Under the pieces are notes generated by a model. The model made no database searches, had not been told where the DNA came from, and saw nothing but the letters and a program-made list of their open reading frames with translations. Position numbers and translations under genes: made by a program. From Rhodocyclaceae bacterium (GTDB lineage Bacteria; Pseudomonadota; Gammaproteobacteria; Burkholderiales; Rhodocyclaceae), in assembly GCA_006218025.1 (NCBI GenBank), contig VBWA01000022.1, positions 1 to 64,000 of the forward strand: a stretch of 64,000 nucleotides of DNA, written 5' to 3'. Numbering within the stretch: the first letter of the stretch is position 1; every line of letters begins with the position of its first letter. Below, piece after piece: positions 53,287 to 61,310 of the stretch.

Positions 53287-53559
53287 GTGACCCACCCGAT
53301 AGCCATTGCCCAAGCGGTGCGCAGCGCCTGCGTCGCGGCGGCGCTGGAGGGCTACGAACGCGCGCAGATCTCCGGGCTGTGCCAGGAAGGCGCCTGGGAA
53401 GTCGCGGTCGATGCCATACGCATGGTCGACCTCAAGACGGTTCTTCAGGCAATGACGGAGAATCGGCCGGCTCGCTGCGTTCATCCAGTGCCGCAAGCAC
53501 CAGATCCGGATTCATCGACTGCTGCAGTGCCACCGCCTCTGAATCGTGACGGTTTCTGA
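53287..53559 (+). CDS. Small conserved hypothetical protein
   Basis: Protein of 90 aa. Its N-terminal 55 residues (IAIAQAVRSACVAAALEGYERAQISGLCQEGAWEVAVDAIRMVD) look like a short helical protein common in proteobacteria, often labelled as acetyltransferase without basis. It starts 19 bases after the MarR gene. The last 40 residues are Pro/Ala-rich and overlap the end of the opposite DUF1003 gene by 128 bases, so the true end may be shaped by that overlap. Confidence 0.6.
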   Translation: MTHPIAIAQAVRSACVAAALEGYERAQISGLCQEGAWEVAVDAIRMVDLKTVLQAMTENRPARCVHPVPQAPDPDSSTAAVPPPLNRDGF

Positions 53560-54034
53560 CATTGGGCAAATCACGCCGCAACTCTTCCATCAGGTCGATG
53601 AGCTTGGCGGCCTTCTGCTCGGTCAATAGATTCACCTTCAGCTCGAGATGCGCCCGCTGTTCCTCGAGCTTGGCGAGCCGGTTCTGTTTGCCCAGCACCA
53701 CGGTCGTGATCAGCAAGGCACTCAGCGCGACAATTCCCTGCAGCCAGAAATACGGAGCCGGATCGAATTCGGTCCGGCCAAACGCTCGCAAGGCGATATT
53801 GGCGAATATCCAGAGCGTCACGAAGAGCAGAATGATGCCGAGAAACGCCGGCTGCCCGACAAAACGGCTGATGCGCTCCATGACCCGTTGCGAGCCGGTC
53901 ATCTTCTGCTCTTCACGCGCGTAGAAGTCCAGAACCGCTTCGATGTTCTGGCTGATCTGGTCGCGTTCGGATTCGGCGGGGATGCCGCCGGGATGCTTGC
54001 GCCGCTCCGTGCGAACGGCGGATTCGGGTTTCAT
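53432..54034 (-). CDS. DUF1003 family membrane protein
   Basis: Membrane protein of 200 aa. It has a cytoplasmic N-terminus, two transmembrane helices (FLGIILLFVTLWIFANIAL and GIVALSALLITTVVLGKQNRLAK) and a coiled-coil C-terminal tail (EEQRAHLELKVNLLTEQKAAKLIDLMEELRRDL), the DUF1003 layout. The function is unknown. ATG 54034 (MKPESAV) is preferred; an earlier in-frame start is at 54073. The last 43 codons overlap the preceding small gene in the opposite direction. Confidence 0.85.
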   Translation of the reverse strand: MKPESAVRTERRKHPGGIPAESERDQISQNIEAVLDFYAREEQKMTGSQRVMERISRFVGQPAFLGIILLFVTLWIFANIALRAFGRTEFDPAPYFWLQGIVALSALLITTVVLGKQNRLAKLEEQRAHLELKVNLLTEQKAAKLIDLMEELRRDLPNVRNRHDSEAVALQQSMNPDLVLAALDERSEPADSPSLPEEPS

Positions 54035-54100
54035 TCGGGCGTGCCGGTACAGAAGGCGGCGGATTACCCGCAACCGGCCCGGGCGGACCGCCGGACTTGC

Positions 54101-54286
54101 CTACAGTGCATTGAAAACGGCTTCCACGGTGTCCAGTTCGCCGAGTACGTCTACGGTCTGGTCGAGCCCGAAATGAATCTTGGTGTAGCCGCCTTCGATC
54201 GATACCAGATAATTTACGCGTAGGGGATTGATCTTGATCTGCGACTTGCCGTCGTGCGTGGTGAAGGTGACGAATTTGACGCTCAT
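54101..54286 (-). CDS. Small FlbD-like hypothetical protein
   Basis: Protein of 61 aa (MSVKFVTFTTHDGKSQIKINPLRVNYLVSIEG...) with beta-strand-rich sequence. A KFVTFTTHDGKSQIKINPLRVNYL stretch is similar in style to FlbD-type or other small RNA- or protein-binding folds. AAAGGAAAT precedes the start. No flagellar genes are near. A real gene is likely, function unknown. Confidence 0.6.
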   Translation of the reverse strand: MSVKFVTFTTHDGKSQIKINPLRVNYLVSIEGGYTKIHFGLDQTVDVLGELDTVEAVFNAL

Positions 54287-54525
54287 TTGGATTTCCTTTC
54301 GACAACGGGACTGCCACCCGAGATGGAGACAGCCCGGTCTGGACAGTACGCCGATCCGACTCACCGTTATGTTCGGCAGCGAACCAATGCTGTCTTGAGT
54401 TTCATGCGATGATTTCCCGCAATCGCAGATGCTGCAGCGAACCCGACGTCATCATCAAGAGCGCGCGCTCACGGTTTCAGGAATCGGAACCGTAGTGGCT
54501 AGTCGATCGCATCGATGGAGGCTTG

Positions 54526-54759
54526 ATGGAAAATTCATTTCACAGGCTTTGTGAGCTCTTCGGGCAGTTGGGCCTGCCTGACGACGTCGCGTCCATCGAG
54601 CATTTCATTCTCACCCATCGACCGCTGCACAACTCGGTTCACGTGGCGGACGCGTATTTCTGGAGTTCGAGCCAGGCGCAGTTCCTGCGGGAAGAAATCG
54701 CCAAGGACGGCGACTGGGCGGAGGTGGTGGATATTCTCGGCTCGCTGCTCAGCCGCTAG
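54526..54759 (+). CDS. DUF2789 family protein
   Basis: Protein of 77 aa matching DUF2789 (MENSFHRLCELFGQLGLPDDVASIEHFILTHRPL, FWSSSQAQFLREEIAKDGDWAEVVDILGSLL). The family is short, helical and of unknown role. It is convergent with the NsrR-like gene, 14 bases away. Confidence 0.85.
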   Translation: MENSFHRLCELFGQLGLPDDVASIEHFILTHRPLHNSVHVADAYFWSSSQAQFLREEIAKDGDWAEVVDILGSLLSR

Positions 54760-54773
54760 CGAACAGCGGCCCG

Positions 54774-55208
54774 CTACTCGCGCGCCAGCAGCATCTTCAG
54801 TCCGCGCGGCGATTGCACCAGATCGGCCAGGGTGTATTCATCCAGCGCCGCGTAGAGCGCATCGAAAGCGCGCACCAGAATTCCCGCGAGCCGGCAGGCC
54901 GGCGCAAGGCGGCAAGTGTCGGCACCCTCGGAGAGGCATTCGACGATCGGCGCATTGCCTTCGCTGGCGCGAACGATCTGCCCCAGCCGGATGCCCTCGG
55001 GCTCGATCGCCAGGCGGATGCCACCGCCCTTGCCGCGCACCGATTCGACGACCCCCGAGCGCGCCAGCTGATGCACCACCTTCATCAGGTGGTTCTCCGA
55101 GATGCCGTAGGCGGCCGCGATCTCGGGGATCGTGGCGAGGCGGTCGCGGTTGAGCGCGAGGAACATCAGCACGCGCAGGGTGTAGTCGGAAAAGGTGGTC
55201 AGCTTCAT
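54774..55208 (-). CDS. nsrR: NsrR-like Rrf2 family Fe-S transcriptional repressor
   Basis: Winged-helix regulator of 144 aa. The Rrf2 N-terminus MKLTTFSDYTLRVLMFLAL and helix-turn-helix AAAYGISENHLMKVVHQLARSGVVESVRGKGGG are as in NsrR. Three cysteines (C-x7-C-x5-C in VECLSEGADTCRLAPACRL) provide cluster ligands that react with NO. Two palindromic sites in the divergent promoter region suggest autoregulation and control of the genes to the right. Confidence 0.88.
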   Translation of the reverse strand: MKLTTFSDYTLRVLMFLALNRDRLATIPEIAAAYGISENHLMKVVHQLARSGVVESVRGKGGGIRLAIEPEGIRLGQIVRASEGNAPIVECLSEGADTCRLAPACRLAGILVRAFDALYAALDEYTLADLVQSPRGLKMLLARE

Positions 55209-55228
55209 GTCCGCCAGTTTACGCCCAT

Positions 55229-55251
55229 AAGCAGTAAAAATGATATTGCTT
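55229..55251. promoter_or_regulatory. Palindromic operator 1 in the nsrR divergent region
   Basis: AAGCAGTAA...ATATTGCTT forms an imperfect 23-bp palindrome (7 of 9 arm positions) 20 bases before the nsrR start. It is similar to operator 2 and consistent with a homodimeric repressor site. Confidence 0.65.
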
Positions 55252-55274
55252 TAATAAAAGGGCAGTGGTACGAT

Positions 55275-55299
55275 AAAGCTGTATTATTTTTACTGCTTT
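55275..55299. promoter_or_regulatory. Palindromic operator 2 in the nsrR divergent region
   Basis: AAAGCTGTA-N7-TACTGCTTT is a 25-bp palindrome with 8 of 9 arm positions matching and an AT-rich centre, just ahead of the DUF59 gene. It resembles the AT-rich NsrR-type operators. The spacing to operator 1 is about two helical turns. Confidence 0.75.
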
Positions 55300-55308
55300 A
55301 AAAAGGCC

Positions 55309-55650
55309 ATGACGAAAGAAGCCGCCGCCTCCGACCGATCCGCGCTCGACGAGCAGCAGGTGCGCGACATCCTGCGCCAGGTCATCGACCCCGAGGTCGG
55401 CCGCGACATCGTTTCCCTCGGCCTGGTCTATCGCGTCGAGGTCGCCCCCGGCAGCCTGATGATCGAGATGACCATGACCTCGCCGGCCTGCCCGATGGGC
55501 GACATGATCGTCGATGACGTCCATGCCGCGCTGGCGAAAGCTCTCCCCGCCACGATAGCCCCCGACATACGCCTGGTCTGGGAACCGCCCTGGAACCCCT
55601 CGATGATGGACGAAGCCACCAGGCAGCACTTCGGCTGGGAACCCGAATAG
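55309..55650 (+). CDS. DUF59 / SufT-type iron-sulfur assembly factor
   Basis: Protein of 113 aa of the MIP18/SufT/PaaD family, which helps mature Fe-S proteins. The DUF59 core is DPEVGRDIVSLGLVYRVEV followed by MTMTSPACPMGDMIVDDV, with the reactive cysteine in ACPM. As the first gene of an operon facing the NsrR-like repressor, it may repair clusters damaged by NO. AAAAGG precedes the start. Confidence 0.9.
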   Translation: MTKEAAASDRSALDEQQVRDILRQVIDPEVGRDIVSLGLVYRVEVAPGSLMIEMTMTSPACPMGDMIVDDVHAALAKALPATIAPDIRLVWEPPWNPSMMDEATRQHFGWEPE

Positions 55651-56742
55651 ATGAACGATCTGCGCCCCGCCGCCCGCGTGCCGCTGCTGGTGCTCGGCAT
55701 GCTGTCCCTCGTGGGCGGCGTGCTGGCCGGCCTGGCGCGGCTGGACTGGAACATGCCCGCCGTGGCGGCCAATGCCGCCGGCTGGCACGGGGCGCTGATG
55801 ATTTCTGCTTTCCTCGGCACCGTCATCAGCCTCGAACGCGCCGTCGCACTCGGCCGCGGCTGGGCCTACGCGGCGCCGGCCGCTGCCGGCATCGGCGGCA
55901 TTGCCCTGCTCGCCGGGGCGCCGCTGATCGTGACGCAAGTGCTGACGGTCGTCGCGGCCGCGATACTCGTCGCCGCCAGCATCCAGGTCCTGTACCGGCT
56001 GGTGGCGCCCTTCACCGTCATCCTCGCCGCAGGCGCCTTGTGCTGGCTGATCGGCAACACGGCCTGGCTCGCGGGCGGCGCACTCACCGCGGCCGTGCCG
56101 TGGTGGCTGGCCTTCCTGGTGCTGACCATCGCCGGCGAACGCCTCGAACTGACGCGCTTCCTGCCCACCCCGGCCGTGGCGCAACGGCTGTTCTTCGCCA
56201 TCGTCGGCGGCATCCTGGCCGGCGCCGTGCTCAGCTTCCAGCAAGAGGACGCCGGCCTCGCGCTGTTCTCCGCGGGCCTGCTGGCGCTGGCCGCCTGGCT
56301 GCTGCGCTACGACATCGCGCGGCGCAATGCGCAACAAAAGGGGCTGGTCCGCTTCATCGCCCTGTGCCTGCTCTCGGGCTACGGCTGGCTGGTGCTGGCC
56401 GGCCTGCTCGGCATCAGTGGCGGCTTCCTGCCCGGCCACCCGTGGCGCGATGCGACGCTGCATGCGGTCGGCCTCGGCTTCGTGTTCTCGATGATCTTCG
56501 GCCACGCGCCGATCATTTTTCCGGCCGTGGTGCGGGTGAAGATTCCGTATCACCCGTTCTTCTACCTGCCGCTGCTGGTGCTGCACGCCTCGCTGGCGCT
56601 GCGCATTCTCAGCGGCCTCGGCGATGCATTTCCGCTGCGCCGCGAAGGCGGCCTGCTCAATGCCATCGCCCTGCTGCTGTTCATCATCACGATGCTGGCC
56701 AGCGTCGTGCGCGGCCGCCGCGAGACCCCGGGACCCGCATGA
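55651..56742 (+). CDS. Polytopic membrane protein, NnrS-like
   Basis: Inner-membrane protein of 363 aa with about eleven hydrophobic segments. Histidines in or near helices (GWHGALMISAFLG, ATLHAVGLGFVFSMIFGHAPIIFPAVV, YLPLLVLHASLALRI) resemble the NnrS family of heme-binding membrane proteins that relieve nitrosative stress. That match is by feel, and the family may be separate. It directly follows the DUF59 gene and overlaps the reductase gene, so they are one transcriptional unit. Confidence 0.6.
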   Translation: MNDLRPAARVPLLVLGMLSLVGGVLAGLARLDWNMPAVAANAAGWHGALMISAFLGTVISLERAVALGRGWAYAAPAAAGIGGIALLAGAPLIVTQVLTVVAAAILVAASIQVLYRLVAPFTVILAAGALCWLIGNTAWLAGGALTAAVPWWLAFLVLTIAGERLELTRFLPTPAVAQRLFFAIVGGILAGAVLSFQQEDAGLALFSAGLLALAAWLLRYDIARRNAQQKGLVRFIALCLLSGYGWLVLAGLLGISGGFLPGHPWRDATLHAVGLGFVFSMIFGHAPIIFPAVVRVKIPYHPFFYLPLLVLHASLALRILSGLGDAFPLRREGGLLNAIALLLFIITMLASVVRGRRETPGPA

Positions 56743-57575
56743 TGGGCGCGATACAAGAATCCGGCCTGGCAGTGTTCGGCAAGAGCAACGACGCCGGCCC
56801 ACAGGACAAATGGACCACCGAGCGCGTGCTGTCGATGCGCTGGTGGACGCCGACGCTGGTGACCCTGCGCACCACGCGCTATCGCGGCTTCCGCTTCACG
56901 CCGGGACACTACACGCGGCTCGGGCTCGGCGCCGCCGACGCGAGTTTGGGTGACTGGGTCTGGCGGCCCTTCTCGCTGGCCTCGGCGGCCTATGACGATT
57001 TCCTCGAATTCATCGCCGTGCTGGTGCCGGGCGGCGCCTTCTCGGAGCAATTGAAGCACCTGTGCGCCGGCGACAGGCTGCGCGTCGACAAGGCCAGCTA
57101 CGGCTTCCTCACCGTCGACCAACTGGCCGCCGGCCAGGACCTCTGGATGCTCGCCAGCGGCACCGGGCTCGGGCCCTTCCTCTCGATACTCCAGGACCCG
57201 GCCGTCTGGCAGAACTACGAGCGCCTGATCGTGGCGCACAGCGTGCGCCACTCTTCCGAGCTGGCCTGGCGCGACGAAATTGCCGACATCCCGAAACGCG
57301 AACTGTTCGCCGACGCGAAGGCCAGGCTCACCTATCTGCCGGTCGTCACCCGCGAGCCGGGCGCGACCCAACTGGCGGAACGCATCCCGCTGCTGCTCGC
57401 CGACGGTCGCCTCGAAGCCGCGGCAGCCTGCCCGCTCGACGTCGCCACCTCGCGCGTGCTGGTCTGCGGCAATCCAGAAATGACCCGCGAACTGCGCCAA
57501 TCGCTGGCCGCGCGCGGCTTCGCCACCAACCGCCGCGGTGTGCCGGGCCAGATGGCTTTCGAAAAGTACTGGTAG
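56739..57575 (+). CDS. Ferredoxin/flavodoxin--NADP reductase family protein
   Basis: FAD- and NAD(P)H-binding reductase of 278 aa. FAD binding fits GHYTRLGLG and RPFSLASA, nucleotide binding fits LASGTGLGPFLSIL, and CGNPEMTRELRQSL is the C-terminal NADP motif. The terminal FEKYW resembles Fpr-type enzymes. ATG 56739 overlaps the upstream stop. It probably supplies electrons to an NO-stress or ferredoxin-type partner (inference). Confidence 0.92.
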   Translation: MMGAIQESGLAVFGKSNDAGPQDKWTTERVLSMRWWTPTLVTLRTTRYRGFRFTPGHYTRLGLGAADASLGDWVWRPFSLASAAYDDFLEFIAVLVPGGAFSEQLKHLCAGDRLRVDKASYGFLTVDQLAAGQDLWMLASGTGLGPFLSILQDPAVWQNYERLIVAHSVRHSSELAWRDEIADIPKRELFADAKARLTYLPVVTREPGATQLAERIPLLLADGRLEAAAACPLDVATSRVLVCGNPEMTRELRQSLAARGFATNRRGVPGQMAFEKYW

Positions 57576-57661
57576 CCCGCGGAATCGAACGAGCCGGGCT
57601 CGACATCCAACCTCCTTCAATTTGAGCCGCACTCCATTCGGATCGCAGCCATCGGAATACC

Positions 57662-59068
57662 ATGACCCAGCAAGCCGTCGCCAGAAGAATCATCGAGATA
57701 AAGCCCTACGCCGATCCGGAGGCCAAGGTGTACCCGCGCTCGATCAGCGGCATCTACGCCCGCTGGCGCTGGATTTTCGTCTGGCTGACGCAGGGCATCT
57801 TCTACGGCCTGTGCTGGATACCCTGGCGCGACCGGCAAGCCATCCTGTTCGACATCGACACGCGCAAGTTCTACCTCTTCGATCTGGTGCTCTGGCCGCA
57901 GGACACGATCTACCTCGCGCTGCTGATGATCATCGGCGCGCTGGCCCTGTTCCTGTTCACCGCCGTCGCCGGGCGCCTGTGGTGCGGCTATGCCTGCCCG
58001 CAAACCGTCTACACCGAAATCTTCCTGTGGTTCGAGAAACTCATCGAAGGCGAGCGGCGGCAGCGCATCGCGCTCGACGCCGCGCCGTGGTCGCTGCACA
58101 AGCTGTCCGTCAAGGCCGCCAAGCACGCCACCTGGCTCGCCTTCTCGCTGTGGACCGGCTTCACCTTCGTCGGCTACTTCACGCCGATCCGCGAACTGGC
58201 CCACGATCTGCTGACGCTGTCGCCGGGCGGCTGGTCGGCCTTCTGGGTGGTGTTCTACGGCTTCGCCACCTATGGCAACGCCGGCTTCCTGCGCGAGCAG
58301 ATGTGCCGGCAGATCTGCCCCTACGCGCGCTTCCAGTTCGTCATGCTCGATCCCGACACGCTGATCATCGCCTACGACGCCGCGCGTGGCGACGCGCGCG
58401 GCCCGCGCGCCAAAGGCGTCGACCCGCGCACGGAGAACCTCGGCGACTGCGTCGACTGCAGCATCTGCGTCCAGGTCTGCCCGACCGGCATTGACATCCG
58501 CAACGGCCTGCAGAACGAATGCATCGGCTGTGCCGCCTGCATCGACGCCTGCGACCAGGTGATGGACAAGATGGACTACCCGCGCGGCCTGATCCGCTAC
58601 TCCACCGAGAACGCCGTCAGCCAGCACCTCACGCCGATGGACATCGTGCGCCGCGCATTCCGGCCCCGGGTGATCATCTACGCCGCAATCCTGCTCTCGC
58701 TCGCCGCCGCCACCGCGTGGTCGCTGTCGACGCGCATTCCGCTGAAAGTGAATGTGCTGAAGGACCGCGGCACGCTGTCGCGCGAGGCGGACGACGGCTC
58801 CGTCGAAAACATCTACCGCCTGCAGATCATGAACACCGGCGACAAGACCCGGACCTTCCGCATCCGCATCGCCGGCGTCGACGGCATCCGCCTGCACGAC
58901 GACAAGATGATCACCGTGCCGGGCGGCGAGATCGGCAGCCGCACCGCCAGCGTCAGGGCGGACCAAGGCGCGGCGAAATCCGGCGCCAGCCCGATCAGCT
59001 TCAGCGTCGAGGACGTCGCCGATGCCGCCGTCGCCGTCACCGAACAATCGAAGTTCTGGATGCCTTAG
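57662..59068 (+). CDS. ccoG: Cytochrome cbb3 oxidase accessory protein CcoG (RdxA/FixG)
   Basis: Membrane ferredoxin-like protein of 468 aa needed for copper delivery to cbb3 oxidase. About five transmembrane helices are present, plus CGYACPQTVYTEIF, CRQICPYARFQ, and the bis-[4Fe-4S] domain CVDCSICVQVCPTGIDIRNG / CIGCAACIDACDQVM. The C-terminal IgG-like periplasmic domain (PLKVNVLKDRGTLSREADDG) is complete. It lies 86 bases after the reductase gene and may be in the same transcript. No cco structural genes are near. Confidence 0.95.
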   Translation: MTQQAVARRIIEIKPYADPEAKVYPRSISGIYARWRWIFVWLTQGIFYGLCWIPWRDRQAILFDIDTRKFYLFDLVLWPQDTIYLALLMIIGALALFLFTAVAGRLWCGYACPQTVYTEIFLWFEKLIEGERRQRIALDAAPWSLHKLSVKAAKHATWLAFSLWTGFTFVGYFTPIRELAHDLLTLSPGGWSAFWVVFYGFATYGNAGFLREQMCRQICPYARFQFVMLDPDTLIIAYDAARGDARGPRAKGVDPRTENLGDCVDCSICVQVCPTGIDIRNGLQNECIGCAACIDACDQVMDKMDYPRGLIRYSTENAVSQHLTPMDIVRRAFRPRVIIYAAILLSLAAATAWSLSTRIPLKVNVLKDRGTLSREADDGSVENIYRLQIMNTGDKTRTFRIRIAGVDGIRLHDDKMITVPGGEIGSRTASVRADQGAAKSGASPISFSVEDVADAAVAVTEQSKFWMP

Positions 59069-59109
59069 CGGGATTTGACGCAAACCGAAATTCCTGTTCC
59101 GATAGATCC

Positions 59110-59340
59110 ATGGCGAAGAAATTTCCCTTGCACCCGAAGCATCCCGAGAGAATCTGCTGGGGCTGCGACAAATACTGCCCGGTCGATGCGCTCGAATGCG
59201 GCAACGGATCGGACCGCACGCAGCACCCGGTGGAGCTTCTCGGGGAGGACTGGCTCGAATATGGCGACTGGGATATAGACACCGCAACGGAACCGCCCCG
59301 CACTACCGGCGGTTGCGATAAGGGGCCGGCTTCGGATTAG
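59110..59340 (+). CDS. DUF3079 family cysteine-containing protein
   Basis: Protein of 76 aa. The DUF3079 signature is FPLHPKHPERICWGCDKYCPVDALECGNGSDRTQHPVEL. The four cysteines (C-x2-C-x3-C-x6-C) could hold a metal ion or Fe-S centre. It follows ccoG by 40 bases. The family is unknown but is often near redox genes. Confidence 0.85.
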   Translation: MAKKFPLHPKHPERICWGCDKYCPVDALECGNGSDRTQHPVELLGEDWLEYGDWDIDTATEPPRTTGGCDKGPASD

Positions 59341-59362
59341 TTTTCGCAGGATGCCCACCGCC

Positions 59363-59390
59363 AAAAGTCGGCGCTGGTGGGACGGCGATC
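59363..59390 (+). repeat. REP-like repeat copy 13
   Basis: AAAAGTCGGCGCTGGTGGGA and then CGGCGATC lie between the DUF3079 gene and the convergent membrane-protein gene. Confidence 0.75.
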
Positions 59391-59426
59391 AAAGCAAAAT
59401 CGAGCCTAATCCCTTATTGCTTTGGG

Positions 59427-60005
59427 CTAGGCGGACTTATGTAGATCGTTTATGAACATACCCAGCAACTGCCCAGGTGCGATGCCATGATTTTTGTGGC
59501 CCAAGTCTCGGCGGATCGCTAAGAAAAGGTCTTCGACTGAAAGTGCGAGAGGGAGGTAATTCTCTTGTTTAGCAAGGCTGGCAGCACGAAATTTGTGAAA
59601 TGCTTTTATGACGTCGTCGGACGCCCAAATAATGGCGTTTTGCGTAAGGCGAGAATAAGTGTCGACGATTTCTTTGTCTGATAGTGGCTCCGCGCCTTCT
59701 TTCTGTGCGTAGATGACGCGGAAAAGAAACGTTATGAGATCTTCGTAAACAGGAACCTTTTTTTCTCGGTGCTCCTTTCGAATATTGAGCTTCTGTTCGA
59801 GATGCTTGGAATACAAGACCGACACGACAGACACTAGGACAGTAGTAACCGCGGCCAGCATGCCGGCGGCCACTGTTGGATTTAGTTGGGTGAATGCTTC
59901 CCAGAAAGTTCGAGTGAGCACAATGAGTCCCCATGCAAGACCACCAACTAACGTGAACCCGATGGCGATGGCGAAAAAGCGTTTGAGTTGTTCGGATGTA
60001 AGCAC
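59427..60005 (-). CDS. Hypothetical membrane protein
   Basis: Protein of 192 aa with two N-terminal transmembrane helices (AIAIGFTLVGGLAWGLIVL and AAGMLAAVTTVLVSVVSVLY) and a soluble, charged C-terminal helical part beginning KHLEQKLNIRKEHREKKVPVYEDLI. Not a family I recognise. The sequence is lower in GC than its neighbours. Confidence 0.65.
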   Translation of the reverse strand: MLTSEQLKRFFAIAIGFTLVGGLAWGLIVLTRTFWEAFTQLNPTVAAGMLAAVTTVLVSVVSVLYSKHLEQKLNIRKEHREKKVPVYEDLITFLFRVIYAQKEGAEPLSDKEIVDTYSRLTQNAIIWASDDVIKAFHKFRAASLAKQENYLPLALSVEDLFLAIRRDLGHKNHGIAPGQLLGMFINDLHKSA

Positions 60006-60193
60006 GGGAACTCCTAGGCCAAACTTAAAGCGAACCGACGCTGGCTGGCTATATTGCGCAGCGTCCCGCGACTGAAGGGATCGAGGTTGAGCACCATATT
60101 AGGGAAAATAAAAGGAGCATCAGCTGGCCTCACGTTGATGTATACCAAACCGATGTCTCCCTATTAGGGGTCGGAGTCGTTTGAGTTTGCCAG

Positions 60194-60220
60194 AAGTCGG
60201 CGCTGGCGGGACAGCGATTC
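60194..60220 (+). repeat. REP-like repeat copy 14
   Basis: AAGTCGGCGCTGGCGGGACAG then CGATTC lies after a 12-bp inverse piece of the BrnTA flanking repeat (AGGGGTCGGAGT, 60166-60177). Confidence 0.7.
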
Positions 60221-60230
60221 GGCTGCGCCT

Positions 60231-60629
60231 TTAGGACGAACCCTTCTCCGTGTCCGTCCCAGTGATCAGGGTCTTCAATCCGACGTAAGGCTTTTCCGCA
60301 ACCGGCGTTGCGCCCGCAGGCGCCGGGGACAGGAGCGCAACTTCGCCTTCGAGTTCGCGATTGCGTTGCTGCTGCGCGGCCAATTGCCGCTCGAGATCGG
60401 CTACCTGTTTGCGCAGCCGGCCCATCGTCCATTGGCCGCGGATCACCGCAGGCGAAGACAGCAGGCCCGCAATCAGCGCGCCCAGGCCCAGGGACACCAG
60501 CAACACCAGCGCCAGCGAGCCCTCGAAACTCCAGAGCGCGATCGCCACCACCACGGGCAGGTTGTTCTGCAGGGCGAAGACGACGGCTGCGATGGCGACG
60601 ATGATGCCGAGAATCAGGATGAGCTGCAC
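60231..60629 (-). CDS. LapA-domain (DUF1049) membrane protein
   Basis: Protein of 132 aa with two N-terminal helices (LILGIIVAIAAVVFALQNN and LALVLLVSLGLGALIAGLL) and a cytoplasmic coiled coil (LRKQVADLERQLAAQQQRNRELEGEV), the LapA layout linked to lipopolysaccharide assembly in enterobacteria. The QNNLPVVV segment is the usual LapA motif. It appears to be an isolated gene with no lapB next to it. Confidence 0.85.
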   Translation of the reverse strand: MQLILILGIIVAIAAVVFALQNNLPVVVAIALWSFEGSLALVLLVSLGLGALIAGLLSSPAVIRGQWTMGRLRKQVADLERQLAAQQQRNRELEGEVALLSPAPAGATPVAEKPYVGLKTLITGTDTEKGSS

Positions 60630-60709
60630 GTTCGCCCTTTCGATTTGATTGGTGAAATCGCGGCTGACAGGAATCAGCTTCGATTCAGTCTAGCGCCGAT
60701 CGGTCGCAG

Positions 60710-60737
60710 AAGTCGGCGCTGGCGGTACGGCGATTCG
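60710..60737 (+). repeat. REP-like repeat copy 15
   Basis: AAGTCGGCGCTGGCGGTACGG and CGATTC. It is preceded by TAGCGCCGATCGGTC, which forms a hairpin with TCGGCGCT. The same preceding block occurs before copy 16 (about 61879-61896). Confidence 0.75.
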
Positions 60738-60764
60738 GGACGCCGTCCGGCCACATCGCAAAGC

Positions 60765-61088
60765 TCAAGCCGCGGTCAATTCGGCGTCGCGGCGCTTGCG
60801 TGCCACCTTCGGCTTCTTGATGGTGACATGGGGCTCCAGACCGGCGACGGTGGCCATGTCGATCAAGGCTTCCAGCGAGAACAGGCTGATCTTGCCGCGC
60901 ATGAGGTCGGACATGCGCGGCTGCGTGATGCCGAAGAGGCGGGCGGCGTCGGCCTGAGTCTTGCCGCTGGCCTTGACCCAACTCTGCATCGCCATCATCA
61001 GTTCCGCGCGTGCACGCATGCTGACGGCCTGCTGCGGCGTGTCTTCGATCGCGTCCCATACGCTGGCGAATCGTTGTGGCTTGCTCAT
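60765..61088 (-). CDS. XRE-family helix-turn-helix protein (HigA-like, orphan antitoxin)
   Basis: Protein of 107 aa with the XRE/HigA-type DNA-binding domain (KTQADAARLFGITQPRMSDLMRGKISLFSLEALIDMATVAGL). It is normally an antitoxin read after a toxin gene. Here the upstream bases hold no toxin-sized ORF with family features. It may be a remnant of a module or a stand-alone regulator. ATG 61088 (MSKPQRFASV) has GAAACAG-type spacing only, a weak ribosome site. Confidence 0.8.
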   Translation of the reverse strand: MSKPQRFASVWDAIEDTPQQAVSMRARAELMMAMQSWVKASGKTQADAARLFGITQPRMSDLMRGKISLFSLEALIDMATVAGLEPHVTIKKPKVARKRRDAELTAA

Positions 61089-61156
61089 GGCTGTTTCCTC
61101 ATCAATTCCTTGAAACGGCTGCGGGCCAATCGTGTTCGGTGACCATGGGCGGAATA

Positions 61157-61186
61157 TATAAGAACTGATAACTATTGCGCAAGGGG
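61157..61186 (-). promoter_or_regulatory. Candidate promoter of the XRE gene
   Basis: On the minus strand TTGCGC and TATATT are separated by 18 bases, about 65 bases before the XRE start. It is moderately AT-rich in an otherwise GC-rich region. Confidence 0.45.
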
Positions 61187-61192
61187 CGGAAA

Positions 61193-61216
61193 GAAAAAAC
61201 CCGGCCGAAACCGGGG
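61193..61216 (-). terminator. Rho-independent terminator of the GlcG-like gene
   Basis: On the minus strand CCCCGGTTTCGGCCGGG pairs into a 5-bp stem with a small loop and is followed by TTTTTT. It lies about 95 bases beyond the stop at 61311. Confidence 0.8.
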
Positions 61217-61310
61217 ATTCTGAGGGCGTCAATGCCCGCACGAAGCTTGCTAACGGGCGCGCGGCTCGCGCGGTGCTGCTCACGCCAGCCGCAGCCGTGC
61301 GAACGCGCTC

